DNA of 64,000 bases from CAVQAH01 sp963784195 (lineage in GTDB: Bacteria > Acidobacteriota > Vicinamibacteria > Vicinamibacterales > 2-12-FULL-66-21): NCBI GenBank assembly GCA_963784195.1, contig CAWARA010000016.1, positions 248,001-312,000 of the forward strand, written 5' to 3'. A program made the translations under genes and the position numbers. Below are positions 39,082 through 48,422 of the stretch, in pieces (position 1 is the first letter of the stretch; every line of letters starts with the position of its first letter). Under the pieces are notes generated by a model, which saw only the letters and a program-made list of their open reading frames with translations, was not told where the DNA came from and searched no databases.

Positions 39082-41823
39082 TCAGCGCGCGGCCTGCTCG
39101 GTCGTGATCTTCTTGTCGGTCTTGTCGCCGTTCTTCACGTACTTGTCCAGCCACGCGGCCCAGCGCGCCCAGAGGTCGAGGAGCGTTTCCTTCGACGCCG
39201 GACCGTGGTCCTCGAGCGGATACAGATACAACGCAGATGTTTTCCCGAGGCCGTTCAGCGCGTGATAGAGGCGAACCGAGTTGATGGGATCGGTGCCGAC
39301 GTTCTGATCGGCCAGGCCGTGATACATCAGCAGCGCGCCGGTCAGGTTGTTCGCGTAGAGAAACGGCGACATCCCCAGATAGACGTTCGGCGCTTCCCAC
39401 AGGTCTCGACGCTCGCTCTGGAAGCCGATGGGCGTGAGCGTCCGGTTATAGGCGCCGTCGCCCGCAATCCCGGCCTTGAAGAACGGCGTGTGAACCATCG
39501 CGTTCACCGTCGAAAACGCGCCGTAGCTGTGACCGCCGATGGCCAGCTTGTTCCTGTCGGCCAGACCACGGCGATCGAGTTCGTCGATCACGGCCGCCAG
39601 GTTGTTGCGCAGGTCGTGGACGTAATTGTTGTTCATCTGCCCGGCCGGGCCGACGATCGGCGAGTCGGGCTCGACAATCGCATAGCCCATGCGGACGAAG
39701 AACTCCATCGACCGCAACCCGAAGTTCGGGAAGCTGTTCTTGTTGAACGTCCGGTCGGGCCGGTCGTACGACTCCTGATCCTGGAACTCCCGCGGGTAGA
39801 ACCAGAACAGAGCCGGGAGGCGCGTGCCTTTCTGATAGTTCTGCGGCAGCGTCACGGTGACGCGGAACTTGAACCCATCGGGCCGTGTCACCACGAACCG
39901 CTCGGTCGGTGCCCGCGTGATGTCCGGCGTGTAATCCTGGTTCTGGGTCAACTGCGTGCGCTGACCGTTCTGCACGAGGTACTGCTGCCCGACTTCGGTG
40001 GGGCTCTCACGCGAGACGATGTAGCGGCCCGTGTTGATGTCGAGCACGGTCGACACACGCTCGAAGATGCCGTTGTTGTCGCCCTCGTAGATGCGCTGCT
40101 TCTCGCCGGTCTTGATCGCCACCTTGTCGATGAAGCTCTTCGGGCCGACCTCGTTCGGGTTTTTGTCGTAGGCCGTCCCGGCGAAGTACACGCTGCTGCC
40201 ATCAGCCGAGAGCAGGACCTGACCGCCACCGCCGCCACCACCGCCGCGGCCGCCACCGCCGCCGCCACCGCCACGTCCGCCGCCGGCGACCGTACCGCGC
40301 GTCGAGATCAGCGATCCGGGGTTGGTATACACATCGTCAGCGCGATAGCGCGCCAGAGTGTATTTCTGCGCCGGCTGATCGAGTGCCACGGCGAACTCGA
40401 TGACCGTCGCGGCGTCTCGCCGCTCCTCCGAGTTCTGCCCCCGACGCTCGCTCGCGAACAGTATCTTCATGTCCGGCGAGAACCGGTGACCGGTCATGCG
40501 CGTGCTGTTCTCGAAGATCACCTTCTTGCTGGCGTCGTCGAATGGAGCGGTCCACTGATAGAGACGATCCTTGCGCTCCGGCGGGCGCTGACCGCGCTGC
40601 CCTTCGGCCGGCTGGTCGTCGGCCGCCAGGCCGCCGCGATCCTGTCCGCGATTGGCCCGGCCGCCTTGCCCGGCCGGCGCCGGTTCCTGCTCGAGGAACG
40701 TCAGCCCCTGCCCGTCGGGCCGCCACGCCACCTCGCGCTTGCCCTGCTGGTTCTGGCCGCCGCGCCCGCCACCACCCTGCGCCGGCGGATCGGCCGGCGG
40801 CTGCGTGTCGTCCTGCACGCCGAGATTGATCGGGCGATCCACGACTTTCGCGAGCATCTTGCCGTCAGCGTCCCAGATCTCCTCGATCGATCCAAAACTG
40901 TTCACCGGAACGTCATAGGAGAACGGCTTGACCATGCGCGTCACGCGCACGTACTTCGCATCGGGCGACGGGTCGATTCCGCGTACCATCGTTGGTTGCC
41001 CGATCTTCTTCACGACACCCTTCTGCACGTCGATGAGCGCGACCTGGCCCGTGGAGTGCCACTCCAGCAAGTCCTTCTCGTAGGTCGTCGTCATCAGGCT
41101 CGGGAACGTGCGCAGGCGGTTCTTCTCGGCGTCGGCAATCTTCACCGTCGGGCCGGAAGGCGCCGTCGGAGCTGGCGGCATCGCGCTGCGGGTATCGGGC
41201 ACGAGCACGGCAGCGATGTTCTTGCCGTCCATGGAGAACTCGAAATTCGAGACGAGCGTCGCGAGCACCGGGGTCTTGGTCAGCTGACGCGCCTTGCCGG
41301 TTGCCACGTCAGCGATCCAGATGTGCGTCGCATCCTCACTGTGAACGAAGAACGCGACTGCGGTGCTGTCTGGCGACCACGTCGCGTTCGACACGCGCGC
41401 GCCCGCGGGTGTCTGAATCGGCTTCTTGCTGCCGTCAGCGGCCGAGATGATCTGGATGCCGACGTTGTTGCGAGTGGTGAGCGCCCGCGCGCGGTTGGCC
41501 TTGTAGTCGACGAACACGCCACCGAGCTCGTGAAATGGCTTCGAGAACGTCTTCATCAGGACCGGACCGTCACCGATCTCGTCCAGGAACCATTTCTTGT
41601 CGGGGCTTACGCTCGAAAGCGTCACATTGAGATGGCGCGGCGCCAGGACTGCCTCGGCGAGCTCCCGTGGGGGTGATGCGTAACTCTCCTGCTTGAGAAT
41701 GTCGTCCGCCCACGAAGTGCTGCTCTGAGCCAATCCGGACAGCCCGAATGGAATCAAGAGGAGCAGCAGCACCGGGGCGAGCCGTAACAGGCGGTACGCC
41801 AGGGACCCACGAGTCGTCGTCAT
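39082..41823 (-). CDS. exported S9D glutamyl-endopeptidase-like prolyl oligopeptidase
   Basis: The intact 913-residue protein has a signal peptide (LLRLAPVLLLLLIPFGLSGLA), a propeller domain interrupted by a low-complexity glycine linker (TVAGGGRGGGGG, coded by a run of ccgcca repeats near 40225-40290) and a C-terminal hydrolase domain. The nucleophile is S766 in GGHSYGAF, the acid is in HGLADQNVG and the histidine in LEDHGP. GAYNRTLTPIGFQSE after the nucleophile is the signature that separates glutamyl-endopeptidase (S9D, chloroplast CGEP-like) members from other S9 peptidases. GGAGG precedes the ATG by 4 bp. It is probably periplasmic and cuts peptides after Glu. It is a single gene with its own terminator. 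Confidence 0.92.
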   Translation of the reverse strand: MTTTRGSLAYRLLRLAPVLLLLLIPFGLSGLAQSSTSWADDILKQESYASPPRELAEAVLAPRHLNVTLSSVSPDKKWFLDEIGDGPVLMKTFSKPFHELGGVFVDYKANRARALTTRNNVGIQIISAADGSKKPIQTPAGARVSNATWSPDSTAVAFFVHSEDATHIWIADVATGKARQLTKTPVLATLVSNFEFSMDGKNIAAVLVPDTRSAMPPAPTAPSGPTVKIADAEKNRLRTFPSLMTTTYEKDLLEWHSTGQVALIDVQKGVVKKIGQPTMVRGIDPSPDAKYVRVTRMVKPFSYDVPVNSFGSIEEIWDADGKMLAKVVDRPINLGVQDDTQPPADPPAQGGGGRGGQNQQGKREVAWRPDGQGLTFLEQEPAPAGQGGRANRGQDRGGLAADDQPAEGQRGQRPPERKDRLYQWTAPFDDASKKVIFENSTRMTGHRFSPDMKILFASERRGQNSEERRDAATVIEFAVALDQPAQKYTLARYRADDVYTNPGSLISTRGTVAGGGRGGGGGGGGRGGGGGGGGQVLLSADGSSVYFAGTAYDKNPNEVGPKSFIDKVAIKTGEKQRIYEGDNNGIFERVSTVLDINTGRYIVSRESPTEVGQQYLVQNGQRTQLTQNQDYTPDITRAPTERFVVTRPDGFKFRVTVTLPQNYQKGTRLPALFWFYPREFQDQESYDRPDRTFNKNSFPNFGLRSMEFFVRMGYAIVEPDSPIVGPAGQMNNNYVHDLRNNLAAVIDELDRRGLADRNKLAIGGHSYGAFSTVNAMVHTPFFKAGIAGDGAYNRTLTPIGFQSERRDLWEAPNVYLGMSPFLYANNLTGALLMYHGLADQNVGTDPINSVRLYHALNGLGKTSALYLYPLEDHGPASKETLLDLWARWAAWLDKYVKNGDKTDKKITTEQAAR

Positions 41824-41858
41824 AGTGCCTCCGTCGAGCTGTGCTTTTTACGCAGAGA

Positions 41859-41877
41859 GTCCGGCCTAAAGCCGGAC
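41859..41877. repeat. REP-like hairpin, copy 2
   Basis: GTCCGGC - CTAAA - GCCGGAC, followed by GCT. It lies between the S9D start and composite repeat copy B. Confidence 0.6.
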
Positions 41878-41992
41878 GCTGCTTTGAGATAGACCTACCG
41901 CTGGGGCGCGGCTGAGTACGGAGTGTATACGACAGTCGGGGTTATTTGCTTACTAAACAGATAAGGTATTGGTGGTCAGTGACTTACGTAGC

Positions 41993-42090
41993 GTCAACTC
42001 CCAACGGGTCGTCCGACTGCCGGGCGACATCTGAACAGGAGATCGGAGAACTTCTGGTTCCCTTCCGCTTGATCTCCGAGCTGCTGTGAG
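41993..42090. repeat. composite intergenic repeat, copy B
   Basis: It shares with 6756-6888 the ordered blocks GTCAACTCCCAAC, GGGTCGT, TCTGAACA and an imperfect palindrome around GAGAACTTCTGGTTC and CTTGATCTC, ending CTGTGAGT. The spacing between blocks differs, as expected for an old dispersed repeat. Confidence 0.6.
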
Positions 42091-42190
42091 TCTAAGATGA
42101 CATAACTCGCAGAGCTAGATTCGTACGGCTTTCACTGCCACTGCTGTCTCGGGCGGCTCTCCTTTGGGAGTTGGGAGTTGCCCGCCTCCG

Positions 42191-42240
42191 CTTGCCGCGA
42201 ACGATTCAGGCGGCAAGCTACGGCGAGGCCTCGCCGTAGC
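42191..42240 (-). terminator. two hairpins after the lysine operon
   Basis: CTTGCCGC/GCGGCAAG pair around an 11-base loop (42191-42217), and a perfect 24-bp palindrome made of GCTACGGCGAGG and its complement follows (42217-42240). They lie 51-100 bp after the stop of the M20 gene. There is no T-run, so a role in 3' end formation is a guess from position. Confidence 0.4.
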
Positions 42241-42290
42241 GCGCTCGATTCGTGCGCGCGCGAAGGCGGGGAGATTGGGCGTTGACTCGG

Positions 42291-43298
42291 CTACAAACGC
42301 GGCGACAGCGCCTGCACCAACCGGACATACCCATCCACCGCCTCGTGCAGCTCCGAGAGCAGGACGTGCTCGTGATCGGTGTGGGCGACGAGGATGGAGC
42401 CTGGACCGAATAGCAGGGGGCTTCCCCATCGATCGAGCAGCGGGATGTCCGTCGTGAAAGGAAAACTTGCCGTCGGGAAGCCGGGCACGACGTGCATGCG
42501 GACCGGTTCGATGCGGAGCACCTCGGACACGTGGACGAGCGGCTCCAGACGCCTCACCACTTCCAGCACATCGTCGGCCGGTCCGACGGTGCGGAACATG
42601 ATCTCGGCGGAGGCGGCGGGTGAGATGACGTTCGGGGCGACACCACCCTCGATGAGGCCGACGTTGTAGAACGTCCCGCCGAAGTCCGCATTCGAGGGCA
42701 GCGGCAGCGTTTTCAGCTGCGAGAGCGCGTTGAGCAGCTTGTCGATGGCGGACTCGCCTCGCTCTGGCGTCGCGGAGTGAGCGGCGCGGCCGGACGCTAC
42801 GAGGCGCACGCGAAGCGCGCCGCGCGTGCCGGTGGCCAGCCGGTTGTCGGTCGGCTCGCCGTTGATCAGAAAGCGGGCCGAATTCGCGAGCGTATTGGCG
42901 GCGGCGGCGCCATCACTCCCACGTTCTTCGCCAACGACGAACAGGAGGCCGACTCGATGGTCTCCTGATGCCCGCAGGCGTTCGGCGGCCGAAACCTGCG
43001 CCGCAAGGATGCCTTTCGCATCGCAGGCGCCACGGCCGTAGAGACGCCCGTCACGAACGCTGCTCGGAAAGAACGGCGGGACGCAATCGAAATGCGTCGA
43101 CAAGACAATCGGCGGGTGATCGTCGCCGGGCGTCGCCCGGACATTCGCGCGGCCGCGATCGAGCGGTTGTTCCTCGACGCGGTATCCCAGGTCGCGCAGG
43201 CGCTGCGCCAACCATGCGCTTGCCGCGTCTTCGGAGCCGGTCGTGGAGTCGATGTCGATCAGCTCGCGCGCAAAGGCGAGCGTCGCTATCGAATCCAT
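42291..43298 (-). CDS. dapE: M20-family deacylase, probable succinyl-diaminopimelate desuccinylase
   Basis: The 335-residue M20 metallopeptidase has zinc ligands in LSTHFDCVPP (His), GRGACDAKG (Asp), VVGEERGSDG (Glu-Glu) and VAHTDHEHV near the C-terminus. The dimerisation domain lies in the middle (LVASGRAAHSATPERGESAI). It overlaps the end of dapD by 13 bp and is the last gene of the asd-lysC-dapB-dapA-dapD operon, so N-succinyl-LL-diaminopimelate is the likely substrate. ArgE-type deacetylases look similar, so the symbol rests on context. It is shorter than E. coli DapE (about 375 residues). Confidence 0.85.
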   Translation of the reverse strand: MDSIATLAFARELIDIDSTTGSEDAASAWLAQRLRDLGYRVEEQPLDRGRANVRATPGDDHPPIVLSTHFDCVPPFFPSSVRDGRLYGRGACDAKGILAAQVSAAERLRASGDHRVGLLFVVGEERGSDGAAAANTLANSARFLINGEPTDNRLATGTRGALRVRLVASGRAAHSATPERGESAIDKLLNALSQLKTLPLPSNADFGGTFYNVGLIEGGVAPNVISPAASAEIMFRTVGPADDVLEVVRRLEPLVHVSEVLRIEPVRMHVVPGFPTASFPFTTDIPLLDRWGSPLLFGPGSILVAHTDHEHVLLSELHEAVDGYVRLVQALSPRL

Positions 43299-44131
43299 TG
43301 TTCGAGCGCCGTGCGCGCGTCCGTGCGCTCGTCGCGGTACTTGACGATGACTGGTGTGTAGATCGAGAGACCCCAGTCACGTCCAGGCCCCTTCGTCACC
43401 GGCCGCGTTCCGGGAACGACGACGGCGCCCTCCGGCACGATCATCGGCTGTCCGGGAACGGGCTCGAGCAGACGACCGTTGACGATGTCGTAGATCGGCG
43501 TAGATCCCGTGAGGATCGTCCCCGCCGCCAGCACTGCGCGCCGCTTGACGACGGCGCCTTCGTAGACCCCGCAGTTTCCGCCGACGAGCACGTCATCCTC
43601 GACGATCACGGGCAACGCGCCGACCGGTTCGAGCACGCCGCCAATCTGCGCGGCGGCGCTCAGATGCACGTTCCGCCCGATCTGCGCGCAGGATCCCACC
43701 AGTGCATGCGAATCCACGAGCGAACCATCGTCAACGTAAGCGCCGATGTTGACGTACATCGGCGGCATGCAGATGACGTTGCGGCCCACGTACGCGCCGT
43801 CACGGATCGTCGATCCCCCGGGAACGATACGGACGCCCTGCTGCGCCGTGAAACGTTTCAACGGCAGCGTGTCCTTGTCGAAGAACGGCCAGCGCCCGTG
43901 ATCCGCGGACGCGTCGACGGTGTCGCCGAACTTGAACCCAAGCAGGATGCCGCGCTTCACCCAGCTGTTGACGCGCCAGCCCGTTGGCGCCGACGGATCC
44001 GGTTCCGCCGCACGCACCTCTCCTGCCGACAGGGCGGCGCGCAGTTTGGCGAATGCCTCCCTGGCGGCGTCGCGATCGACGTTTGCGCCGGCGCCGGCCA
44101 GCGTTTCGATTTCGGCTGACAGTGCCGTCAT
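43286..44131 (-). CDS. dapD: tetrahydrodipicolinate N-succinyltransferase
   Basis: The 281-residue protein has a short helical N-terminal domain (INSW-like VNSWVKRGILLGFK) and a left-handed beta-helix of hexapeptide repeats (GAYVGRNVICMPPMYVNIGA, DSHALVGSCAQIGRNVHLSA, VLVGGNCGVYEGAVV), ending VIVKYRDERTDART. These are hallmark DapD sequences. The enzyme transfers succinyl from succinyl-CoA to tetrahydrodipicolinate in the succinylase branch of lysine and diaminopimelate synthesis. The start ATG overlaps the dapA stop (ATGA at 44128-44131). The length matches the family. Confidence 0.96.
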   Translation of the reverse strand: MTALSAEIETLAGAGANVDRDAAREAFAKLRAALSAGEVRAAEPDPSAPTGWRVNSWVKRGILLGFKFGDTVDASADHGRWPFFDKDTLPLKRFTAQQGVRIVPGGSTIRDGAYVGRNVICMPPMYVNIGAYVDDGSLVDSHALVGSCAQIGRNVHLSAAAQIGGVLEPVGALPVIVEDDVLVGGNCGVYEGAVVKRRAVLAAGTILTGSTPIYDIVNGRLLEPVPGQPMIVPEGAVVVPGTRPVTKGPGRDWGLSIYTPVIVKYRDERTDARTALEQWIR

Positions 44132-45051
44132 GCGGTCACAGACGCGCGCGGCGCTGCCGCGGACTTCGAGCGATTCTGAAACGCGGCGATCACCTCGCGA
44201 ATCTTCTGACGCGAGGCCTCCCGCGGTGGAACCATCGGCAGCCTGTAGTGCTCCTCGAGCAGCCCCATCGCCGCCATGGCGCTCTTCACGGGAATGGGAT
44301 TCGATTCGATGAAGTTGACCGTCATCAGCGGGAGCAGATCGTGGTGAAGCTTCCGCGCCGCGGCAAAGTCGTTTTGCTCGGCCACCTCCACCATCTGCGA
44401 CATCTCCGCAGGCACCTCGTTCGACGCTACGGAGATGATCCCATGCCCGCCGACCGCCATCAGCGGCAACGTCAGGGCATCGTCGCCCGACAACACGATG
44501 AAATCGTCAGGTACCGTGCGGCACACCTCGCACATCTGCGAAACGTTGCCGGACGCTTCCTTGACGCCGACGACGCCCTTGATGCCGCTCAATCGAACGA
44601 GGGTTGCCGGCTCGACGTTGCAGCCAGTCCGCCCGGGAACGTTGTAGACGATGATGGGCAGCCCCACCTCGCCCGCAATGGCGCTGTAATGCTGAAACAA
44701 TCCTTCCGGCGTCGGCTTGTTGTAGTACGGCGTCACGGAGAGGATGCCCGTCGCCCCTGCCGCGCGCATTCGCTTCGCGACGTGAATCACCTCGCGCGTG
44801 TTGTAACCGCCGGCGCCCGCCAGCACCGGCACGCGACCTGCCGCCTCGGCGACCACGAGCTCGACGATACGAACACGCTCATCTTCCGTCAGCGTCGGAC
44901 TCTCGCCGGTCGTTCCGCAGGGAACGAGAAAGTGGATGCCAAGATCGACCTGACGCCGCGCCAGTCGACGAACCCCTGCCTCGTCGAGCGATCCATCGGA
45001 TAAGAACGGCGTCACCAACGCCGTCCCGCAGCCCGTAAAACTCCGCCGCAT
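44128..45051 (-). CDS. dapA: 4-hydroxy-tetrahydrodipicolinate synthase
   Basis: The 307-residue TIM-barrel aldolase condenses pyruvate with aspartate semialdehyde, the first step committed to diaminopimelate. The Schiff-base lysine is K164 in VGVKEASGN. Y136 (IIVYNVPGRTG) and T47-T48 (PCGTTGESPTL) form the proton relay. AGGRVPVLAGAGGYNTRE-type sequence also fits. The ribosome binding site AGGAGG lies 5 bp before the ATG, within the gap that also holds an 8-bp repeat array. The alanine-rich tail (SKSAAAPRASVTA) is slightly longer than usual. Confidence 0.97.
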   Translation of the reverse strand: MRRSFTGCGTALVTPFLSDGSLDEAGVRRLARRQVDLGIHFLVPCGTTGESPTLTEDERVRIVELVVAEAAGRVPVLAGAGGYNTREVIHVAKRMRAAGATGILSVTPYYNKPTPEGLFQHYSAIAGEVGLPIIVYNVPGRTGCNVEPATLVRLSGIKGVVGVKEASGNVSQMCEVCRTVPDDFIVLSGDDALTLPLMAVGGHGIISVASNEVPAEMSQMVEVAEQNDFAAARKLHHDLLPLMTVNFIESNPIPVKSAMAAMGLLEEHYRLPMVPPREASRQKIREVIAAFQNRSKSAAAPRASVTA

Positions 45052-45064
45052 CTCTACCTCCTAT

Positions 45065-45101
45065 GCACTTGCGCACATCGCGCACTTGCGCACGTGCGCA
45101 C
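45065..45101. repeat. octad-type array between dapB and dapA
   Basis: On the minus strand the units gtgcgcac, gtgcgcaa, gtgcgcgat, gtgcgcaa, gtgcat repeat with period 8 to 9. It starts 2 bp after the dapB stop and ends just before the dapA ribosome binding site, so like the heptad arrays it abuts a stop codon. Confidence 0.7.
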
Positions 45102-45103
45102 TT

Positions 45104-45796
45104 TCAACCCCCCAGCACATCCCTCATCGAATACCACCCGCGCTTGCCGATCACCCAACGAGCGGCCTCGAGCGCTCCGCGTGCGAATCCGGTGCGATCG
45201 CGAGCGACGTGTGTCAGCGTGATGGTGTCTGCGAGCGAATCGAAGCCGACCGTATGCGTGCCGGGAATCGAACCTGCACGCGTCGAGGCGACATCGAGCG
45301 GCCCGCGAAAGCCGCCTCGCTCGAGCGCAGTTTTCAACGCGATGGCCGTGCCTGACGGTGCATCCCGTTTGGCTGCGTGGTGGAGCTCGTGAATCCAACC
45401 ACCGTATTGCTGATCGGCGAACAGCGCACCAGCCTTCTCGACGATCTCGAGAAAGATGTTGACGCCAATCGAGAAGTTGGGCGCGACCACGACCGCGGAT
45501 CCGTGCGTGGCGACGGCATCGCGGACGGTTCTTTCGTGACCTTGCCACCCCGTCGTGCCGACGATGACCGGCATACCACGCGCGGACAGTCGCGGCACGT
45601 TCGCCGGCACCGCATCTGCCACCGAGAAATCGACCGCCACATCTGCTGACGGCCAGCCGGCATCATCGGCGGAATTCTGGCGCCGCACGACGCCCGCGAC
45701 ATCGAATCCATACTCGCCGGCCAACGATTCGACCAGGCGGCCCATGCGGCCGTGGCCAACGAGGAGCAGCGTGCGGCGTGCGGCGTCGGCGGTCAT
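45104..45796 (-). CDS. dapB: 4-hydroxy-tetrahydrodipicolinate reductase
   Basis: The ATG at 45796 overlaps the lysC stop (ATGA), which decides the start over an upstream codon at 45847. The 230-residue protein has a nucleotide loop LLLVGHGRMGRLVES (the first glycine-alanine pair of the usual motif is changed), IVGTTGWQGHE, APNFSIGVNIF and the catalytic region WIHELHHAAKRDAPSGTA with the conserved His-His, Lys and PSGTA. It reduces the DapA product with NAD(P)H. It is somewhat shorter than the E. coli enzyme (273 residues), as in several other phyla. Confidence 0.94.
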   Translation of the reverse strand: MTADAARRTLLLVGHGRMGRLVESLAGEYGFDVAGVVRRQNSADDAGWPSADVAVDFSVADAVPANVPRLSARGMPVIVGTTGWQGHERTVRDAVATHGSAVVVAPNFSIGVNIFLEIVEKAGALFADQQYGGWIHELHHAAKRDAPSGTAIALKTALERGGFRGPLDVASTRAGSIPGTHTVGFDSLADTITLTHVARDRTGFARGALEAARWVIGKRGWYSMRDVLGG

Positions 45797-47196
45797 GCGC
45801 TCACGCTCATCGGATCTCGAGGGCCGCCGGCCGGAGCGACGAACCATTGGTCGTGCAGGCGCGTCATCGCACGAGGCAAATCGCGCTCGTTGAGCACGAC
45901 GGTCAGGTTTCGTCTCGATGCCGCCTGCGACACCATCCGCAACGGAAAACCTTCGAGCGACGCGAGAAGCCGTACGGAGAGTGCTGGATCCGACCGCAAT
46001 CCATCGCCCACTGCACAGAGCAGCGCCATGTCACGTTCGACCGACACGTCGGCGAACTCGCGCAGCGCCTCGACAATCGGGGCGAGGTGACGATCGTCAT
46101 CTACCGTCACCGACACGCTGACCTCGGACGTCGTCACCACATCCACCGAGGTCTGATGACGCTCGAAGACTTCGAAGAGTTTTCGCAGAAACCCGTGGGC
46201 CATCAGCATGCGCGTCGAGGTGACCTCGATGACGGTGATACGCCGCTTGCAGGCGAGCGCCGCAAGCGTGCGCGCCGCCGGCGCGTTGGCGGTAATGCGC
46301 GTGCCGGGACTCTCCGGACGCCGGCTGTTGAGAATCCTGACGGGAATGTCCTGCTCCACAGCAGGCAGGATGGTGCTCGGATGCAGCACTTTGGCGCCAA
46401 AATACGCCAGCTCCGACGCCTCGCCGAACGACAACGCCGGCACGACGCGCGGATCGGCAACCACCCGCGGATCGGCGGTCAGCATGCCGTCGACATCCGT
46501 CCAGATCTGGATCTCCCGGCAATCGAGCGCTGCCCCTATCAGCGCGGCAGAGTAGTCGGACCCGCCACGCCCCAGAGTCGTCGTGATGCCGTTCTCGGTC
46601 GCGCCGACATACCCGCCGATCACCGCCGCGCGACCCGCTTCGAGATGAGGCGCAATGTGCTGAGCCGCGGCGATCCGAATCGCGTCCAGTGACGGGGCTG
46701 CGCACGTGTGTGACGCGTTGGTAATCACGACGCGACGCGGATCAATCCAGACACTGGGGACTCCGGCTTCGGCGAACGCGGCGGCAACGATGCGGCTGCT
46801 CATCAACTCGCCGGCAGCCGCCAGGCCGTCGAGCGAACGCGGCGACGCCTCCTGAAGGATCGCGACAGCCGTCAGCACCGCGCGAAGCTCGTCGATATGC
46901 GCTGCCAACGCTTCGATCACGGCGTGCCGGCCGGATTCCGGCAACAACGCCCTGGCTGCGTCCTCGTGCCTGGTGCGCAGGTCGTCGAGCTGCTGCATGA
47001 CGTCTGCCCGCTCGCCCCGTACCGCTGCTGCCGCCATGGCGAACAGCCGATCCGTCACGCCGCTCATCGCGGAGACCACAACCACCGGCTGACTGCCGCC
47101 TTCGACCTCAGTGCGGACGATGCGTATCAGTCGGCCGATCGCATCGGCATCAGCGACCGACGTCCCTCCAAACTTCAACACTGATCGCTTATTCAT
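45793..47196 (-). CDS. lysC: aspartate kinase (LysC type)
   Basis: The 467-residue protein starts MNKRSVLKFGGTSVADADAI; the ATG at 47196 has AGGA 5 bp upstream, better than the in-frame GTG at 47208. The kinase domain shows VVVVSAMSGVT, LGRGGSDYSAALIGAAL and WTDVDGMLTADPR. A C-terminal regulatory region with two ACT folds follows (ITVIEVTSTRMLMAHGFLRK; SVDVVTTSEVSVSVTVDD). The MLxxxGFL sequence is of the lysine-sensitive E. coli LysC class, so feedback by lysine is likely. It phosphorylates aspartate at the head of the pathway. Only the monofunctional kinase is present, with no homoserine dehydrogenase fusion. Confidence 0.96.
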   Translation of the reverse strand: MNKRSVLKFGGTSVADADAIGRLIRIVRTEVEGGSQPVVVVSAMSGVTDRLFAMAAAAVRGERADVMQQLDDLRTRHEDAARALLPESGRHAVIEALAAHIDELRAVLTAVAILQEASPRSLDGLAAAGELMSSRIVAAAFAEAGVPSVWIDPRRVVITNASHTCAAPSLDAIRIAAAQHIAPHLEAGRAAVIGGYVGATENGITTTLGRGGSDYSAALIGAALDCREIQIWTDVDGMLTADPRVVADPRVVPALSFGEASELAYFGAKVLHPSTILPAVEQDIPVRILNSRRPESPGTRITANAPAARTLAALACKRRITVIEVTSTRMLMAHGFLRKLFEVFERHQTSVDVVTTSEVSVSVTVDDDRHLAPIVEALREFADVSVERDMALLCAVGDGLRSDPALSVRLLASLEGFPLRMVSQAASRRNLTVVLNERDLPRAMTRLHDQWFVAPAGGPRDPMSVSA

Positions 47197-47241
47197 GCTT
47201 TCCTGCACGCGATTTCATCTCCGCACAGCCGACCGACGTGA

Positions 47242-47276
47242 CACGAACCACGGACCACGGACCACGGACCCACGGC
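47242..47276. repeat. heptad array 5 (CACGGAC type)
   Basis: The units cacgaac, cacggac, cacggac, cacggac, ccacgg lie between asd and lysC, 1 bp after the asd stop on the minus strand. The sequence is the reverse complement of the CGTGGTT/CGTGGTC units at 48623 and 50024. Confidence 0.85.
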
Positions 47277-47277
47277 A

Positions 47278-48348
47278 CTATTCAAGGAGCCCTTCAGCAA
47301 CCATGAGCTCGGCATTCAGAATCGCCGCGCCGGCCGCGCCGCGCACGGTGTTGTGACCGAGCGCAACGAGCTTCAGGTCGAGCACCGGACACCGGCGTAT
47401 CCTGCCAACCGCGATCGACATGCCGCGGTCGCGTTCGACGTCCAGTCTGGGCTGCGGACGATCTGGCGCATCGAGGCAGACGATCGGCGAGCATGGGGCC
47501 GTCGGCAGACGGAGCTCCTGAGGTCGTCCCCGGTATGACGCGAGCGCGCCATGCGCCTCGTCGACATCCGGAGGACGATCGAACGCGACCGAGATCGCTT
47601 CGGTGTGTCCATCCACAACCGGCACGCGCGTCGTTTGCGCGCTGATGACCATCGGGTGCGCGGTCACCCGGTCGCCGTTCAGACTGCCCAGGATTTTTTG
47701 CGTCTCGCTTTCAATCTTTTCTTCTTCCCCGGAGATGTACGGCACGACGTTGCCCACGATGTCGAGCGAAGCCACACCCGGATAGCCGGCGCCGGACACC
47801 GCCTGCAGCGTCGTGACCATCACCCGAGACAAGCCGAACCGCGCAAGGGCGGCCAGCACGATCGAGAGCACGACGGTCGAGCAATTCGGGTTCGTGACGA
47901 TGGCGCCCTTCCAGCCGCGCGCAGCCTGCTGGTTCTTCACGAGCGCGAGGTGATCCCCGTTGATTTCAGGAATCAGGAGGGGAACGTCCGGATCCATACG
48001 ATAGCTCCGGGCGTTGCTGACGACGATGTGTCCGGCGGCCGCGAAGGCCGGCTCGAGATCGCGCGCCGCGGTGGCGTCGAGCGCGGAAAACACGAGCTTC
48101 GGTCCGCGTCCCGGCGTACAACCGTTCACCTGCATGGACCCGAAGTCGCCCGGCAGCGGCGTCGCCAGCCGCCACGTGGCTGCCGACGAGTAGGAACGTC
48201 CTTCAGAGCGCTCGCTTGCCGCCAGCCAGGACAGCTTGAACCACGGGTGATCGCCGAGCAGCCGAACGAACTGCTGACCCACCATGCCGGTCGCGCCCAG
48301 CACGCCAACCTCGATCCGGTTCGTCAGGGGACCGTCGTGTAACTCCAT
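47278..48348 (-). CDS. asd: aspartate-semialdehyde dehydrogenase
   Basis: The 356-residue protein has the NADP loop VGVLGATGMVGQQFVRLL, catalytic C156 in VTNPNCSTVV, QAVSGAGYPGVASLDI and HPMVISAQTTRVPVVDGHTE. The length and the SGAGYPG form match the archaeal/fungal-type enzyme rather than the shorter Gram-negative one. It reduces aspartyl phosphate to the semialdehyde, the branch point to lysine, methionine and threonine. It is the first gene of the operon, preceded by a promoter, a small leader frame and an intrinsic terminator. GGAG lies 11 bp before the ATG, a wide spacing, so a start a few codons downstream is possible. Confidence 0.95.
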   Translation of the reverse strand: MELHDGPLTNRIEVGVLGATGMVGQQFVRLLGDHPWFKLSWLAASERSEGRSYSSAATWRLATPLPGDFGSMQVNGCTPGRGPKLVFSALDATAARDLEPAFAAAGHIVVSNARSYRMDPDVPLLIPEINGDHLALVKNQQAARGWKGAIVTNPNCSTVVLSIVLAALARFGLSRVMVTTLQAVSGAGYPGVASLDIVGNVVPYISGEEEKIESETQKILGSLNGDRVTAHPMVISAQTTRVPVVDGHTEAISVAFDRPPDVDEAHGALASYRGRPQELRLPTAPCSPIVCLDAPDRPQPRLDVERDRGMSIAVGRIRRCPVLDLKLVALGHNTVRGAAGAAILNAELMVAEGLLE

Positions 48349-48422
48349 GCGCTCAGGATCTCCTCATCTAATGATTCGTCCTAATAATCATGGGCCCTAA
48401 CTGATTCGACACCAAAAGTAAA

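Larger units (their letters stand above)
41824..42290. other. 467-bp intergenic region without genes, rich in repeats
   Basis: No convincing frame is seen on either strand. It contains a REP-like hairpin (41859-41877), the composite repeat copy B (41993-42090), a reverse-oriented GTTGGGAGTTG block (42170-42180) that pairs with the start of copy B, and two palindromes near the end of the lysine operon (42191-42240). The promoter of the S9D gene must lie in its left part. Confidence 0.6.

Noticed and set aside
38822..39400. N-terminal extension of the methyltransferase to 39400
   Set aside because: The extension would run antisense-free through a terminator and a heptad array and codes for low-complexity sequence. 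The family-like start is at 38821.
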